Positions 17,418 through 25,320 of a stretch of DNA of 33,746 bases are shown here, piece after piece. Made by a program: the position numbers and the translations under genes. The stretch's first letter is position 1. Each line of letters opens with the position of its first letter. The stretch covers positions 1 to 33,746 of the forward strand of contig NZ_QRBE01000023.1 of assembly GCF_003363155.1 (NCBI RefSeq), given 5' to 3'. This stretch comes from Dyella monticola. Lineage in GTDB: Bacteria > Pseudomonadota > Gammaproteobacteria > Xanthomonadales > Rhodanobacteraceae. The notes beneath the pieces are model-generated. The model searched no databases and had not been told where the DNA came from. It saw only the letters and a program-made list of their open reading frames with translations.

Positions 17418-17459
17418 CGAGACAAATTGTCGCGGGTCGTCGCGGTACGCATCGCGACG
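17418..17459. promoter_or_regulatory. Two adjacent inverted repeats in the putA/oxidase divergent region
   Basis: The first is a 17-base near-perfect palindrome with core GACAA-A-TTGTC (17421-17431) and matching CG ends. The second has the 7-base arms CGTCGCG (17438-17444) and CGCGACG (17453-17459). Both lie about 130-170 bases upstream of each divergent gene. They are plausible operators, for example for a regulator of putA, which lacks self-repression, but no known regulator is matched. The rest of 17289-17618 holds no gene. Confidence 0.4.
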
Positions 17460-17560
17460 AGGTTGTCCGCTCGTGCGTTCGCGCAGCCAATCGCGTAAAT
17501 GCAGCAAATGGTGCGGCAATGTGCAGCGTGCAACGTGTCTGCAACACGCTGCGCCCGTCC

Positions 17561-17589
17561 TTGCCCGACTTAACGACGCGGCCTATGAT
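17561..17589 (+). promoter_or_regulatory. Candidate sigma70 promoter for the oxidase operon
   Basis: TTGCCC (17561-17566) and TATGAT (17584-17589) are separated by exactly 17 bases. Transcription would begin near 17596, giving a short leader of about 23 bases to the DUF2244 gene. It may drive the whole coxBAC operon, since the next gene follows within 21 bases of that gene's stop. Confidence 0.5.
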
Positions 17590-17618
17590 CGGAAACGTTC
17601 CAGGCACGCCGGACTTCC

Positions 17619-18101
17619 ATGATCGTGCTTCGACCAGCCTTCGGCGGCCTGCCGTGCGTGTTGTGGCTTCGGCCCAATCGCGTACTCAGCCGACGCGGTC
17701 TGCGTCGACTGATCATGGTGCTGGCTACCCTGGCGTTGATGACGGCAGGTCTGGGAGCGTGGCAGGGCGATGTATTCGCTCCGCTGTTCGCCCTGATCGA
17801 GGCTTCCGCCATGGCCATCGCGCTAAGCGTGGCGTGGCGGGCCGGCGACCGCAGCGAACGCATCACCCTCGACGACACGTCGCTGGAGGTGCAAATCCTG
17901 CCGGGGCGCCGTTGCACGCGCTTCCAGCCCTATTGGGTACGCGTGCTGCTGGAATCAGGGGAGGGGCGTTACCGATTGTTGTTGTCGTCGCACGGACGCA
18001 AGCTGGAAGTTGGCGCTTTCCTCGCGGAGGAGGAACGCGCCGAGCTGTTCCGGAAACTGAGGGCGCTGCTGGCGGATTTCCAAACCCAGCAACGCAGGTA
18101 G
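17619..18101 (+). CDS. DUF2244 inner-membrane protein
   Basis: The product has 160 residues. The N terminus RPNRVLSRRGLRRLI is followed by two hydrophobic segments (~33-48 and ~53-72) and then a soluble domain (DDTSLEVQILPG..., RYRLLLSSHGRKLEVGAFL). This is the pattern of the DUF2244 family, which in many proteobacteria sits beside cytochrome oxidase genes. Its role is unknown; an assembly or stability function for the oxidase is inferred from context. coxB follows 21 bases after the stop, so they are likely co-transcribed. Confidence 0.83.
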   Translation: MIVLRPAFGGLPCVLWLRPNRVLSRRGLRRLIMVLATLALMTAGLGAWQGDVFAPLFALIEASAMAIALSVAWRAGDRSERITLDDTSLEVQILPGRRCTRFQPYWVRVLLESGEGRYRLLLSSHGRKLEVGAFLAEEERAELFRKLRALLADFQTQQRR

Positions 18102-18122
18102 GGTCAACAAAGGTGCAAATGC

Positions 18123-19082
18123 ATGAGAGCTGGCGGCTTCGGGAAGCACGGCATCAGGTTCAGGGCGAAACAGGCGTTCGGTGTTGCGGGGCTGATGGCC
18201 CTGGGTTTGTTCGGCGGCACGGCTCAGGCGAATCCGCAGCCTGGCCAGTTGAATCTCACGCCCGGCGTGACGACGTATTCCCATATTCCCTACATGCTCA
18301 ACAATGTTGCGTTGGGCGTGTGCGTAGTGATCGGCATCCTGGTGTTCGGTGCGATGTTCATCGCGATGTTCCGCTTCCGCAAATCGCGCGGGGCGGTGCC
18401 GGAGAAGTGGTCGCATAACACCACCGTCGAAATCATCTGGACCGCCATTCCGGTGGTGATCCTCATCTCGCTGGCATGGCTGGCGACGGACGGCCTGCGC
18501 AAGTTCTCCGATACCACCGGCTCGCAGATGACGGTGAAAGTCACCGGGTATCAGTGGAAGTGGCGCTACGACTATGTCGACTACCTCGGCAAGCCGCTCC
18601 ATGTGGACTTCATGTCCAAGCTCGATGACCAGAGCAACGCCACCCGTCAGCTCGATTCGGGTCTTGATCCCTACGCGGTGAAAGCCGACGGCGAGCAGAC
18701 CTATCTCTTGAATGTCGACCACCCACTGGTGGTGCCGATCCATACCAAGATCCGCTTCGTGATCACTGCGGACGATGTGATCCATTCCTGGTTCGTGCCG
18801 GCGCTGGGCTGGAAGATGGATGCGATTCCCGGCGTGATCAACGCGGCGTGGACCAACATCAACACCCCAGGCATCTATCGTGGCCAGTGCGCGGAATTGT
18901 GCGGACAGGACCACGGCTTCATGCCCATCGTGGTGAAAGCGGTTTCGCAGGACGATTTCGCCAAGTGGCTGGCCGATCAGCAGAAGGCCGCCACGCCGCC
19001 CGCACCCGCGCCGGCATCCACGGCCGCCGCGCCCGCACAGGCAACGGCGCAGGTCGCGGCGAAGCAAAGTACGCAAGGCTGA
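18123..19082 (+). CDS. coxB: Cytochrome c oxidase subunit II (CuA)
   Basis: The product has 319 residues. After a signal sequence (~15-36) come two membrane helices (~57-82 and ~103-122) and a periplasmic cupredoxin domain that takes electrons from cytochrome c. The CuA ligands are all present: His221 (IHSW), Cys256, Glu258, Cys260, His264 and Met267. The aromatic electron-entry patch YQWKW is at 143-147. The tail after ~290 is an Ala/Pro-rich linker with no fused cytochrome c domain, so it is the aa3-type subunit and not the caa3 type. Confidence 0.96.
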   Translation: MRAGGFGKHGIRFRAKQAFGVAGLMALGLFGGTAQANPQPGQLNLTPGVTTYSHIPYMLNNVALGVCVVIGILVFGAMFIAMFRFRKSRGAVPEKWSHNTTVEIIWTAIPVVILISLAWLATDGLRKFSDTTGSQMTVKVTGYQWKWRYDYVDYLGKPLHVDFMSKLDDQSNATRQLDSGLDPYAVKADGEQTYLLNVDHPLVVPIHTKIRFVITADDVIHSWFVPALGWKMDAIPGVINAAWTNINTPGIYRGQCAELCGQDHGFMPIVVKAVSQDDFAKWLADQQKAATPPAPAPASTAAAPAQATAQVAAKQSTQG

Positions 19083-19149
19083 TTGATTCCACGGCTGCAC
19101 ATAAGCAGTTCACGACCGACGCATTCATTGAGGTAGAGGTTTGAAGGCC

Positions 19150-20766
19150 ATGGCCCACGCAGCCACCCACGATGAACACCATGACGAGCACCACGAGCAT
19201 CTGAATTTCTTTCAGCGCTGGGTGATGTCCACCAACCATAAAGACATCGGCACGCTGTACCTGGTCTTTTCGCTGCTGATGTTCTTTATCGGCGGCAGCT
19301 TCGCGATGGTGATTCGCGCCGAGCTGTTCAAGCCGGGCTTGCAGCTCGTGCAGCCGTACTTCTTCAACGAAATGACCACGATGCATGCGCTGGTCATGAT
19401 CTTCGGCGCGGTGATGCCGGCCTTCGTCGGCCTCGGCAACTGGATGATTCCGATGATGGTCGGTGCACCAGACATGGCGCTGCCGCGCATGAACAATCTA
19501 TCGTTCTGGATTTTGCCATTCGCCTTCGCGTTGATGCTGTCCACGCTGTTCCTGCCCGGTGGCGGTCCCGCCGGTGGCTGGACGATGTATCCGCCACTGT
19601 CGATACAGAGCGCTTCGACGGCCTACGTGGTGTTCGCGATTCACTTGATGGGTATCAGCTCCATCATGGGCGCGATCAATATCATCGCCACCATTCTCAA
19701 TATGCGCGCGCCGGGCATGGATCTGTTGAAGATGCCGGTGTTCGTGTGGAGCTGGCTGATCACGGCGTTCCTGCTGATCGCGGTGATGCCGGTGCTGGCT
19801 GGGGCGGTGACGATGCTGCTCACCGACAAGTACTTTAATACGCACTTCTTCGATGCAGCCGGTGGTGGCGATCCGGTGCTGTTCCAGCATGTGTTCTGGT
19901 TCTTCGGTCACCCCGAGGTGTACATCATGATCCTGCCGGCGTTCGGGATCATCTCGGAGATCATTCCCACCTTCGCGCGCAAGCCGATCTTCGGCTACAA
20001 GGCGATGGTGTTCGCCATCGCGTCGATCGCCTTCCTGTCGTTCATCGTGTGGGCGCACCACATGTTTGCGGTGGGTCTGCCGCTGGGTGCGGAAATCTTC
20101 TTCATGTACGCGACGATGCTGATCGCGGTTCCGACCGGCGTGAAGGTGTTCAATTGGGTGGCCACCATGTGGGGCGGCTCGATGACGTTCGAAACGCCGA
20201 TGCTGTTCGCCATCGCGTTCGTCATCCTGTTCACCATTGGCGGTTTCTCCGGCCTGATGCTGGCGCTGGTGCCGGCGGACTTCCAGTATCACGACACCTA
20301 TTTCGTGGTGGCGCACTTCCACTACGTGCTGGTGACCGGCGCCATCTTCGCGATCATGGCGGCGACGTACTACTGGATTCCGAAGTGGACCGGCCACATG
20401 TACAGCGAGTTCTGGGGCAAGGTGCACTTCTGGAACTCGGTGGTGTGGGTGAACGTGTTGTTCTTCCCGCAACACTTCCTGGGACTTGCCGGCATGCCGC
20501 GCCGCATTCCGGATTACAACGTGGCGTTCGCCAACTTCAACATGATCAGCTCCATCGGCGGCTTCCTGTTCGGTGCCTCGCAGCTGATTTTCCTCGGTGT
20601 GCTGATCCATTGCGTGTGGTTCTCCAAGAAGAAAGCCACCGATCGCGTATGGGAAGGTGCTCGCGGCTTGGAGTGGACCTTGTCGTCGCCCCCGCCGCAC
20701 CACAGCTTCACCATCGCGCCGGTGATTCACGACGAAGAGTTGGCGCACGGTCACGTCGAGGATTGA
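19150..20766 (+). CDS. coxA: Cytochrome c oxidase subunit I (heme a, a3-CuB)
   Basis: The product has 538 residues and twelve predicted membrane helices. It is the catalytic subunit that reduces O2 to water and pumps protons. Heme a is bound by His79 and His391. The a3-CuB site uses His389, His254 with Tyr258 (HPEVY) and the His303-His304 pair (AHHMF). Asp108 in the GAPDMALPRMNN segment marks the D channel, and Glu256 is present, so it is an A1-type oxidase. The N-terminal 20 residues are unusually His-rich (HDEHHDEHHEH). I prefer the ATG at 19150 over a TTG at 19141. Confidence 0.97.
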   Translation: MAHAATHDEHHDEHHEHLNFFQRWVMSTNHKDIGTLYLVFSLLMFFIGGSFAMVIRAELFKPGLQLVQPYFFNEMTTMHALVMIFGAVMPAFVGLGNWMIPMMVGAPDMALPRMNNLSFWILPFAFALMLSTLFLPGGGPAGGWTMYPPLSIQSASTAYVVFAIHLMGISSIMGAINIIATILNMRAPGMDLLKMPVFVWSWLITAFLLIAVMPVLAGAVTMLLTDKYFNTHFFDAAGGGDPVLFQHVFWFFGHPEVYIMILPAFGIISEIIPTFARKPIFGYKAMVFAIASIAFLSFIVWAHHMFAVGLPLGAEIFFMYATMLIAVPTGVKVFNWVATMWGGSMTFETPMLFAIAFVILFTIGGFSGLMLALVPADFQYHDTYFVVAHFHYVLVTGAIFAIMAATYYWIPKWTGHMYSEFWGKVHFWNSVVWVNVLFFPQHFLGLAGMPRRIPDYNVAFANFNMISSIGGFLFGASQLIFLGVLIHCVWFSKKKATDRVWEGARGLEWTLSSPPPHHSFTIAPVIHDEELAHGHVED

Positions 20767-20770
20767 TGGT

Positions 20771-20956
20771 ATGAACCTCGATCGCCGCGCGTTGGAATCG
20801 GCACAAGAGCAACGGGTGCGCCGTGCGCGGCGCACGGCGAGGATCGTGGGCATCGTCGCGGTCGTCGTGTTCGTGGTGTCGATCGGGCAGATGCTCTGGT
20901 TGCAGCATCATCCGCAGGCACACGCGCGGGCAGTGCAGGAAGCGCTCATGCAGTAA
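20771..20956 (+). CDS. Small single-pass membrane protein between coxA and coxC
   Basis: The product has 61 residues: a basic N terminus (RVRRARRTAR), one hydrophobic helix (~25-45) and a short tail. It starts four bases after the coxA stop. Small one-helix proteins at this position occur in other oxidase operons and are thought to help assembly, but this one is not firmly assigned. It resembles only the membrane-anchor part of Cox11/CtaG in topology and lacks any copper-binding Cys pair, so it cannot replace Cox11. It could be a remnant or an independent small subunit. Confidence 0.7.
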   Translation: MNLDRRALESAQEQRVRRARRTARIVGIVAVVVFVVSIGQMLWLQHHPQAHARAVQEALMQ

Positions 20957-21010
20957 CCGCCACGACGGCGGAGTACGTAGGTCACCAGGAATATCTACGG
21001 GATACACATC

Positions 21011-21898
21011 ATGGGTCAGCAGCACGACATCTACTACGTACCGAGCAAGAGCCAATGGCCGATCGTGGCCGCGGTGGTCATGTTCCTCACCGTGTTCGGC
21101 GCGGCGCACTGGCTCAATGCCGAACCCGGCGAGAGCGGCTTCGGCAAGACGATGCTGCTGATCGGCTTCGTCGGCATCCTCTGCATGTTCTTCGGCTGGT
21201 TCCGGTCGGTGATCCATGAATCGATGGCCGGCAGCTACAACAGCCAGGTGGATCGCTCGTTCCGCATGGGCATGATGTGGTTCATCTTCTCCGAGGTGAT
21301 GTTCTTCGGCGCATTCTTCGGTGCGCTGTTCTACATCCGCATGTTCTCGGTGCCATGGCTGGGTGGCTACGGCCATGGCGTGCTCACCCATCAATTCCTG
21401 TGGAGCGATTACACCGCATCGTGGGGAGCCGGCGGTGGCAATGGGCCAGCGCATGTCGGAGGTGCATTCCAGACGGTTGTGCCATGGGGATTGCCGCTGC
21501 TCAACACGCTGATCCTGCTGAGCTCCAGCGTCACCGTCACCATCGCGCACCATGCGCTGAGGGCTGGGCATCGCGGCAAGGTGCTGGCGTTCCTGGGCTT
21601 CACCGTATTGCTGGGCGCGAGCTTCCTGGCCTGCCAGGCGCATGAATACATCGAGGCCTACAAGGAACTCAACCTCACGCTCGGCTCTGGCGTGTACGGC
21701 TGCACCTTCTTCATGCTCACCGGTTTCCACGGCCTGCATGTCACGCTTGGCACCATCATGCTCAGCATAATCTGGCTGCGCGTGCTGGCCGGCCACTTCA
21801 ACAAAGAACATCACTTCGGTTTCGAAGCGGTGGCTTGGTACTGGCACTTTGTGGATGTGGTGTGGCTCGGGCTCTTTATGTTGGTCTACATTCTCTGA
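21011..21898 (+). CDS. coxC: Cytochrome c oxidase subunit III
   Basis: The product has 295 residues with about seven membrane helices. Typical segments are FRMGMMWFIFSEVMFFGAFF (~90-110), the conserved Glu in FLACQAHEYIEAY (~207-219), and the C-terminal GFHGLHVTLGTIM and AVAWYWHFVDVVWLGLF. It stabilises subunit I and the D-channel proton uptake. It starts 54 bases after the 61-residue ORF; the gap is too short to hold another gene. Confidence 0.95.
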   Translation: MGQQHDIYYVPSKSQWPIVAAVVMFLTVFGAAHWLNAEPGESGFGKTMLLIGFVGILCMFFGWFRSVIHESMAGSYNSQVDRSFRMGMMWFIFSEVMFFGAFFGALFYIRMFSVPWLGGYGHGVLTHQFLWSDYTASWGAGGGNGPAHVGGAFQTVVPWGLPLLNTLILLSSSVTVTIAHHALRAGHRGKVLAFLGFTVLLGASFLACQAHEYIEAYKELNLTLGSGVYGCTFFMLTGFHGLHVTLGTIMLSIIWLRVLAGHFNKEHHFGFEAVAWYWHFVDVVWLGLFMLVYIL

Positions 21899-22259
21899 GT
21901 AGAGACGAAGGTCGCCAATCCTGCAGAAGGCACGGGGACAGGCCTGTGCGCTTGCCGCACACATTTGTCTTGCCTCACCGTCGTGCCACCTTCGCCCAAT
22001 GACGACCGGATGGGATGAAGCCTTTCCGCATTTCCGGCATTACATGCTTCAGCAATGTGAAGGCCGAACGCCCTAAGTCGCTAACACGTCCATCCAAAAA
22101 AGTCGTTAGACGACGGTCGCGAATGGTCCGCGATGTTTTCACTTCGTATGAACCTGCGCACCTCTAGTTTGCGAACAGGCACAACGTGATGTGTGTCCAT
22201 GCGTCAAACGTGCCGCCGAGTGTCGCGGTGCGTATTCGCTCCGACTCGTGGAGGGTCTC
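21899..22259. other. Non-coding stretch after coxC
   Basis: These 361 bases contain no supported gene. A 6-base-pair hairpin (TGTGCG...CGCACA, 21945-21961) followed by CATTTGTCTT could be a weak terminator for the cox operon. Further on, two partly matching copies of AAGTCGYTA occur about 30 bases apart near 22076 and 22106, which may be a regulator site for the next gene. No clear promoter was found. Confidence 0.35.
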
Positions 22260-23618
22260 ATGCAATTAACCTCTTGCGCTGCTGTTGCGCTGGCAGTGGC
22301 GTGTTCGTGCACTGCCGCTCATGCGGATAGCACCATTTTGTTTACACGCCCCGTCAATAGCGTCCACAACGGAACGCTCATGCCGACAGGCACGGGTCTG
22401 TTTGTTATCAATGACACCGGCAGCGGTTATCGACAGCTCACGCCGCTGGCGTCCAATGCCTATTACACCCCCAGCGGTGCCTACTCATCGAGTGCGTTTG
22501 CGGCGAGCGGTTATTGGTTGACGAAGAATTTTTCTCCGGATGGTCGATATATCCAATACTTCGCCGGAAAACTGTCGAATCCAACGCTGCAGGGTCCTTA
22601 TCCCGGCAAGTATTACGTGATGGACCTAAAGAACGGGAAGTCGCAGCCACTCTTTTCCGGCGCCGATGACAATGCATCACCCGGGCACGGCTTTCTGGCG
22701 TGGGGGCCTGCCAGCAGCAATGAGATCGCGTTTGCCAACTCCGCCAATGAAGTGGCCACCTCGCCCCCGTGCGTTTATCTGATGCATACGGATGGCAGCC
22801 ATGAGCATCTGTTGTGGTGCGCCCCGGCCGACGAGCAGACACCGCAAGGCCCGGTGCCGACGTTGGCGGTGGATTCGATTCGATGGGCCGGCAACGGCAA
22901 GGCGCTGCTTGCGTATGTCTCCTACCAGCCGTTGCCGCTGGCCATGCCCAAGCAGAAAGTGACCACCGACCCCGTTGGGGGTACCGCGTACGAGGGCGTC
23001 TACGAAGTCGATGTCCAAACAGGTACCGCCAAGGAAGTGGCCAGCAATGTGCCCGATCCGCCCGCGGGCGACGTCTCGTACGACGGTAGCGTCGTGCTCT
23101 ATCAGCAATACGGCTTCTCCGGCTGCGGCAACACCAACCCGGAGGACAGCACGGGCGTCAGCCTGTGCGTGAAGAACATGCACTCCGGCAAGGTGACCAC
23201 GCTTTTCGAGAACAACTTGGGCGAGTGGGACCTCAACGGCGCAGGCGGCTGGTGGGCGACCTACTGGTACAGCCAGGCCCTGCTTTCGCCGGATGGTTCG
23301 AACGTGGCGGTGACCATGGAAAATACGCAAGGCACCGAGGCGGATCTCTACGTCGTGCGCTCGGATGATTCGAACATCACCCAGCTCACCGCGCCGGCCG
23401 CCAACACCGCTGTCGGCAGTGAGATCGCATGGCTGCCGGCCGCCTGGTCGCCCAATGGCAAGCAGCTCCTGGTCAATCGCATTACGGCGCCGTCGGCCAG
23501 CAACAGCAAGAACCAGACGACGCCGAGCGAGGTGCACGTCATTGCCTTGAGCAACGGCAGGGATTGGCGCATCACCAGCGGATTTGCCATCGACTGGTTC
23601 AATCCCCCCGGCTCCTGA
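22260..23618 (+). CDS. Exported PD40/TolB-like beta-propeller protein
   Basis: The product has 452 residues. The ATG at 22260 has GGAGG closely upstream and gives a signal peptide (MQLTSCAAVALAVACSCTAAHA); a frame open from 22191 adds unrelated sequence. The mature part contains several WD40-like PD40 blades marked by NFSPDGRYIQYF, DVSYDGSVVLYQ, LLSPDGSNVAVTM and AWSPNGKQLLVN, each followed by reports of values (ITQLT, VTTLF). Such propellers bind proteins or peptidoglycan in the periplasm, or act as exported sensors. No catalytic motif is seen. It interrupts the oxidase cluster, has its own terminator, and probably has no part in oxidase assembly. Confidence 0.8.
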   Translation: MQLTSCAAVALAVACSCTAAHADSTILFTRPVNSVHNGTLMPTGTGLFVINDTGSGYRQLTPLASNAYYTPSGAYSSSAFAASGYWLTKNFSPDGRYIQYFAGKLSNPTLQGPYPGKYYVMDLKNGKSQPLFSGADDNASPGHGFLAWGPASSNEIAFANSANEVATSPPCVYLMHTDGSHEHLLWCAPADEQTPQGPVPTLAVDSIRWAGNGKALLAYVSYQPLPLAMPKQKVTTDPVGGTAYEGVYEVDVQTGTAKEVASNVPDPPAGDVSYDGSVVLYQQYGFSGCGNTNPEDSTGVSLCVKNMHSGKVTTLFENNLGEWDLNGAGGWWATYWYSQALLSPDGSNVAVTMENTQGTEADLYVVRSDDSNITQLTAPAANTAVGSEIAWLPAAWSPNGKQLLVNRITAPSASNSKNQTTPSEVHVIALSNGRDWRITSGFAIDWFNPPGS

Positions 23619-23642
23619 CCGTCCCTGGCGCCCAAGCACTAC

Positions 23643-23670
23643 AAAGCCCGCCATTTGGCGGGCTTTTTTT
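23643..23670 (+). terminator. Rho-independent terminator after the beta-propeller gene
   Basis: The sequence AAAGCCCGCC, four-base loop ATTT, GGCGGGCTTTTTTT forms a GC-rich stem followed by a run of seven T. It begins 25 bases after the stop codon and is the clearest intrinsic terminator in the window. On the other strand the T-run is short, so it serves the plus-strand gene mainly. Confidence 0.9.
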
Positions 23671-23726
23671 ATGCCACTGCTGCCGAAAGTCGCAGCCGGC
23701 GCGCGGACCGGGGTGGGCGGCTACAA

Positions 23727-23942
23727 TTACTGGCCTACCCCGTGTGGGTGGATCCAGCCCATCCGAATGCCGATGATCACCATCGCAATCAGCAACAGCG
23801 AAAAGCTGATGCGACGGGTCAGTGCCCACACGGTACGTTTGCTTCCTTCCTTGTCGGTCATCATGAAATACAGCGCCTGGCCAAGGTTGAAGATCACCAC
23901 CAGGAACATGATCACCAGCGCTACTTTGTAAATGGTTTCCAC
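23727..23942 (-). CDS. Twin-transmembrane protein (DUF2909)
   Basis: The product has 71 residues and two hydrophobic helices (~5-25 and ~45-60) separated by TDKEGSKRTVWALTRR. This is the pattern of DUF2909 proteins, which in gammaproteobacterial oxidase clusters lie in the opposite direction to the SURF1 gene, as here. The GTG at 23942 (METIYKVALV) is preceded by GGGA; the frame open from 23987 adds a polar stretch. It is divergent from SURF1, so the ~60 bases between them must hold both promoters. A role in oxidase assembly is likely from context only. Confidence 0.8.
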   Translation of the reverse strand: METIYKVALVIMFLVVIFNLGQALYFMMTDKEGSKRTVWALTRRISFSLLLIAMVIIGIRMGWIHPHGVGQ

Positions 23943-24001
23943 GTGAGAATCCCAAGCAGGCTCGACATCGCCAGTATAGCCATGCACCGCGGAGTTACCG
24001 C

Positions 24002-24754
24002 GTGCGCCTGATGCGTCGTCCTGCCTGGTGGTCGGTATTGCTCACGCTGATCGGAGTGCTTGTTTTCGCGCGTCTTGGCGTGTGGCAACTGCATCGCGCC
24101 GACTATAAAGAAGCGCTTCTGCGACGGTATGCCGCGGCGGCCAGCGCACCCATTCAAGCCTTCGATGCCGTGGCCGATCGCCCCCCCGCCGATGCGTATC
24201 CACGCGTGCATGTGGACGGCCATTATCGGGTCGACCGCGTGTATCTGCTGGATAACCCCAAGCACGACAGCATGGGTGGCGTGGAGGTCTACGTACCGTT
24301 CCAGCCGCTGGATGAGCAACGCCTGCTGATGGTGGATCTCGGGTTTCTGCCGGGCAACGGCACGGACAAGGCACCGCAATTGCCGCCGCTCCCTACCGAT
24401 GTGCAGACCTTGCAAGGTCTGTATCAACCACCACCGGGTGCAGGCCTGGAGCTCGGCGGCAATGCGCTGGTGCAGCAGAAGCAATGGCCCAAAACATCCA
24501 TCTACCTGGACCTCCATCAGGTCGCCGCTGACTTGCACGCTACGCTTTATCCACGTGTACTTACGTTGGATGCCGACCCGTCGGCCATCTATGTACGCGT
24601 GCATACGCTCGATCTTTCGTCCATGCCACCTGCAAGGCATCGCGCGTACGCGTATCAATGGTTTACGTTTGCGCTCGCGGCCATCGTGATTTTTGTGGTG
24701 CTACACCGTAAGCGCCGTAACCAGGGCGCCGAGAAAAAAAGAACCCAGGCATGA
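24002..24754 (+). CDS. SURF1-family cytochrome oxidase assembly protein
   Basis: The product has 250 residues, with one membrane helix at each end (~9-29 and ~217-236) and a periplasmic domain between. Family marks are LGVWQLHRADYKEALL, LLDNPKHDSMGGVEVYVPF and the C-terminal AYAYQWFTFALAAIVIF. SURF1 helps insert heme a into subunit I. The GTG at 24002 has GGAG eight bases upstream; an ATG at 24011 is an alternative. The stop overlaps the next gene by four bases, so SURF1, the SCO-like gene, ctaA and ctaB form one coupled unit. Confidence 0.92.
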   Translation: MRLMRRPAWWSVLLTLIGVLVFARLGVWQLHRADYKEALLRRYAAAASAPIQAFDAVADRPPADAYPRVHVDGHYRVDRVYLLDNPKHDSMGGVEVYVPFQPLDEQRLLMVDLGFLPGNGTDKAPQLPPLPTDVQTLQGLYQPPPGAGLELGGNALVQQKQWPKTSIYLDLHQVAADLHATLYPRVLTLDADPSAIYVRVHTLDLSSMPPARHRAYAYQWFTFALAAIVIFVVLHRKRRNQGAEKKRTQA

Positions 24755-25320
24755 ATACCTCGACCTCACCAAGCCAACGCGTAAGTCGCATGAAATTTCT
24801 GCTGGTGATCATGATCTTCGCCGTGCCGATCATCGCCGCCGCGTTGCTCAATCTCAGCGGCTGGCAGCCAAACGGCAAAGCGTACGGCGAACCCATCGTG
24901 CCGCAGCGCAATCTCCAGCAGGAGCATGTGCAGATCCGTCTGGCGGACGGCCATGCATGGGCATGGCGCGATACATCGCCACGCATGACGCTGATCGCCT
25001 TGGCAGGTCCCCATTGCGCGACGCATTGCATGGATGCACTCACCAAAATGGCCGCCGCGCGCATTACGCTCAACAGCAACATGGATCGCCTGCGTCTGCT
25101 GTATGTGGGCCAGGCGCCGGCCGATGCGGCAAGCAACGGCATGGAAACCTACTGGGCGATCGGTTCGGATGTGAACCAGCAATTGGCCGCGTATCGTCCG
25201 AGTGCGTCGGACACTGTCAGCGCACTGCTGGTGGAATCCGACGGCACGACGCTGGCGCGGTATCCTGTTGGTTTCGATCCAAGCGGCTTGCGCAAGGATC
25301 TGCAAAAGGTCATCCATTAA
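24751..25320 (+). CDS. Membrane-anchored SCO-like thioredoxin-fold protein with CxxxC
   Basis: The product has 189 residues. An N-terminal anchor helix (~15-34) is followed by a periplasmic domain with Cys89 and Cys93 in GPHCATHCMDAL, the CxxxC spacing of SCO copper chaperones. The later copper-binding His of SCO is not seen: the matching stretch reads ASDTVSALLVESDGTTLARY. It may therefore act as a thiol reductant or a divergent copper carrier for the CuA site. Its position between SURF1 and ctaA, with overlaps on both sides, ties it to oxidase assembly. No other SCO gene is present in the window. Confidence 0.75.
   Translation: MNTSTSPSQRVSRMKFLLVIMIFAVPIIAAALLNLSGWQPNGKAYGEPIVPQRNLQQEHVQIRLADGHAWAWRDTSPRMTLIALAGPHCATHCMDALTKMAAARITLNSNMDRLRLLYVGQAPADAASNGMETYWAIGSDVNQQLAAYRPSASDTVSALLVESDGTTLARYPVGFDPSGLRKDLQKVIH

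Noticed and set aside
24693-25319. Long N-terminal extension of ctaA in the same frame
   Set aside because: It overlaps the SCO-like gene fully and lacks CtaA similarity; the family start is the ATG at 25320.
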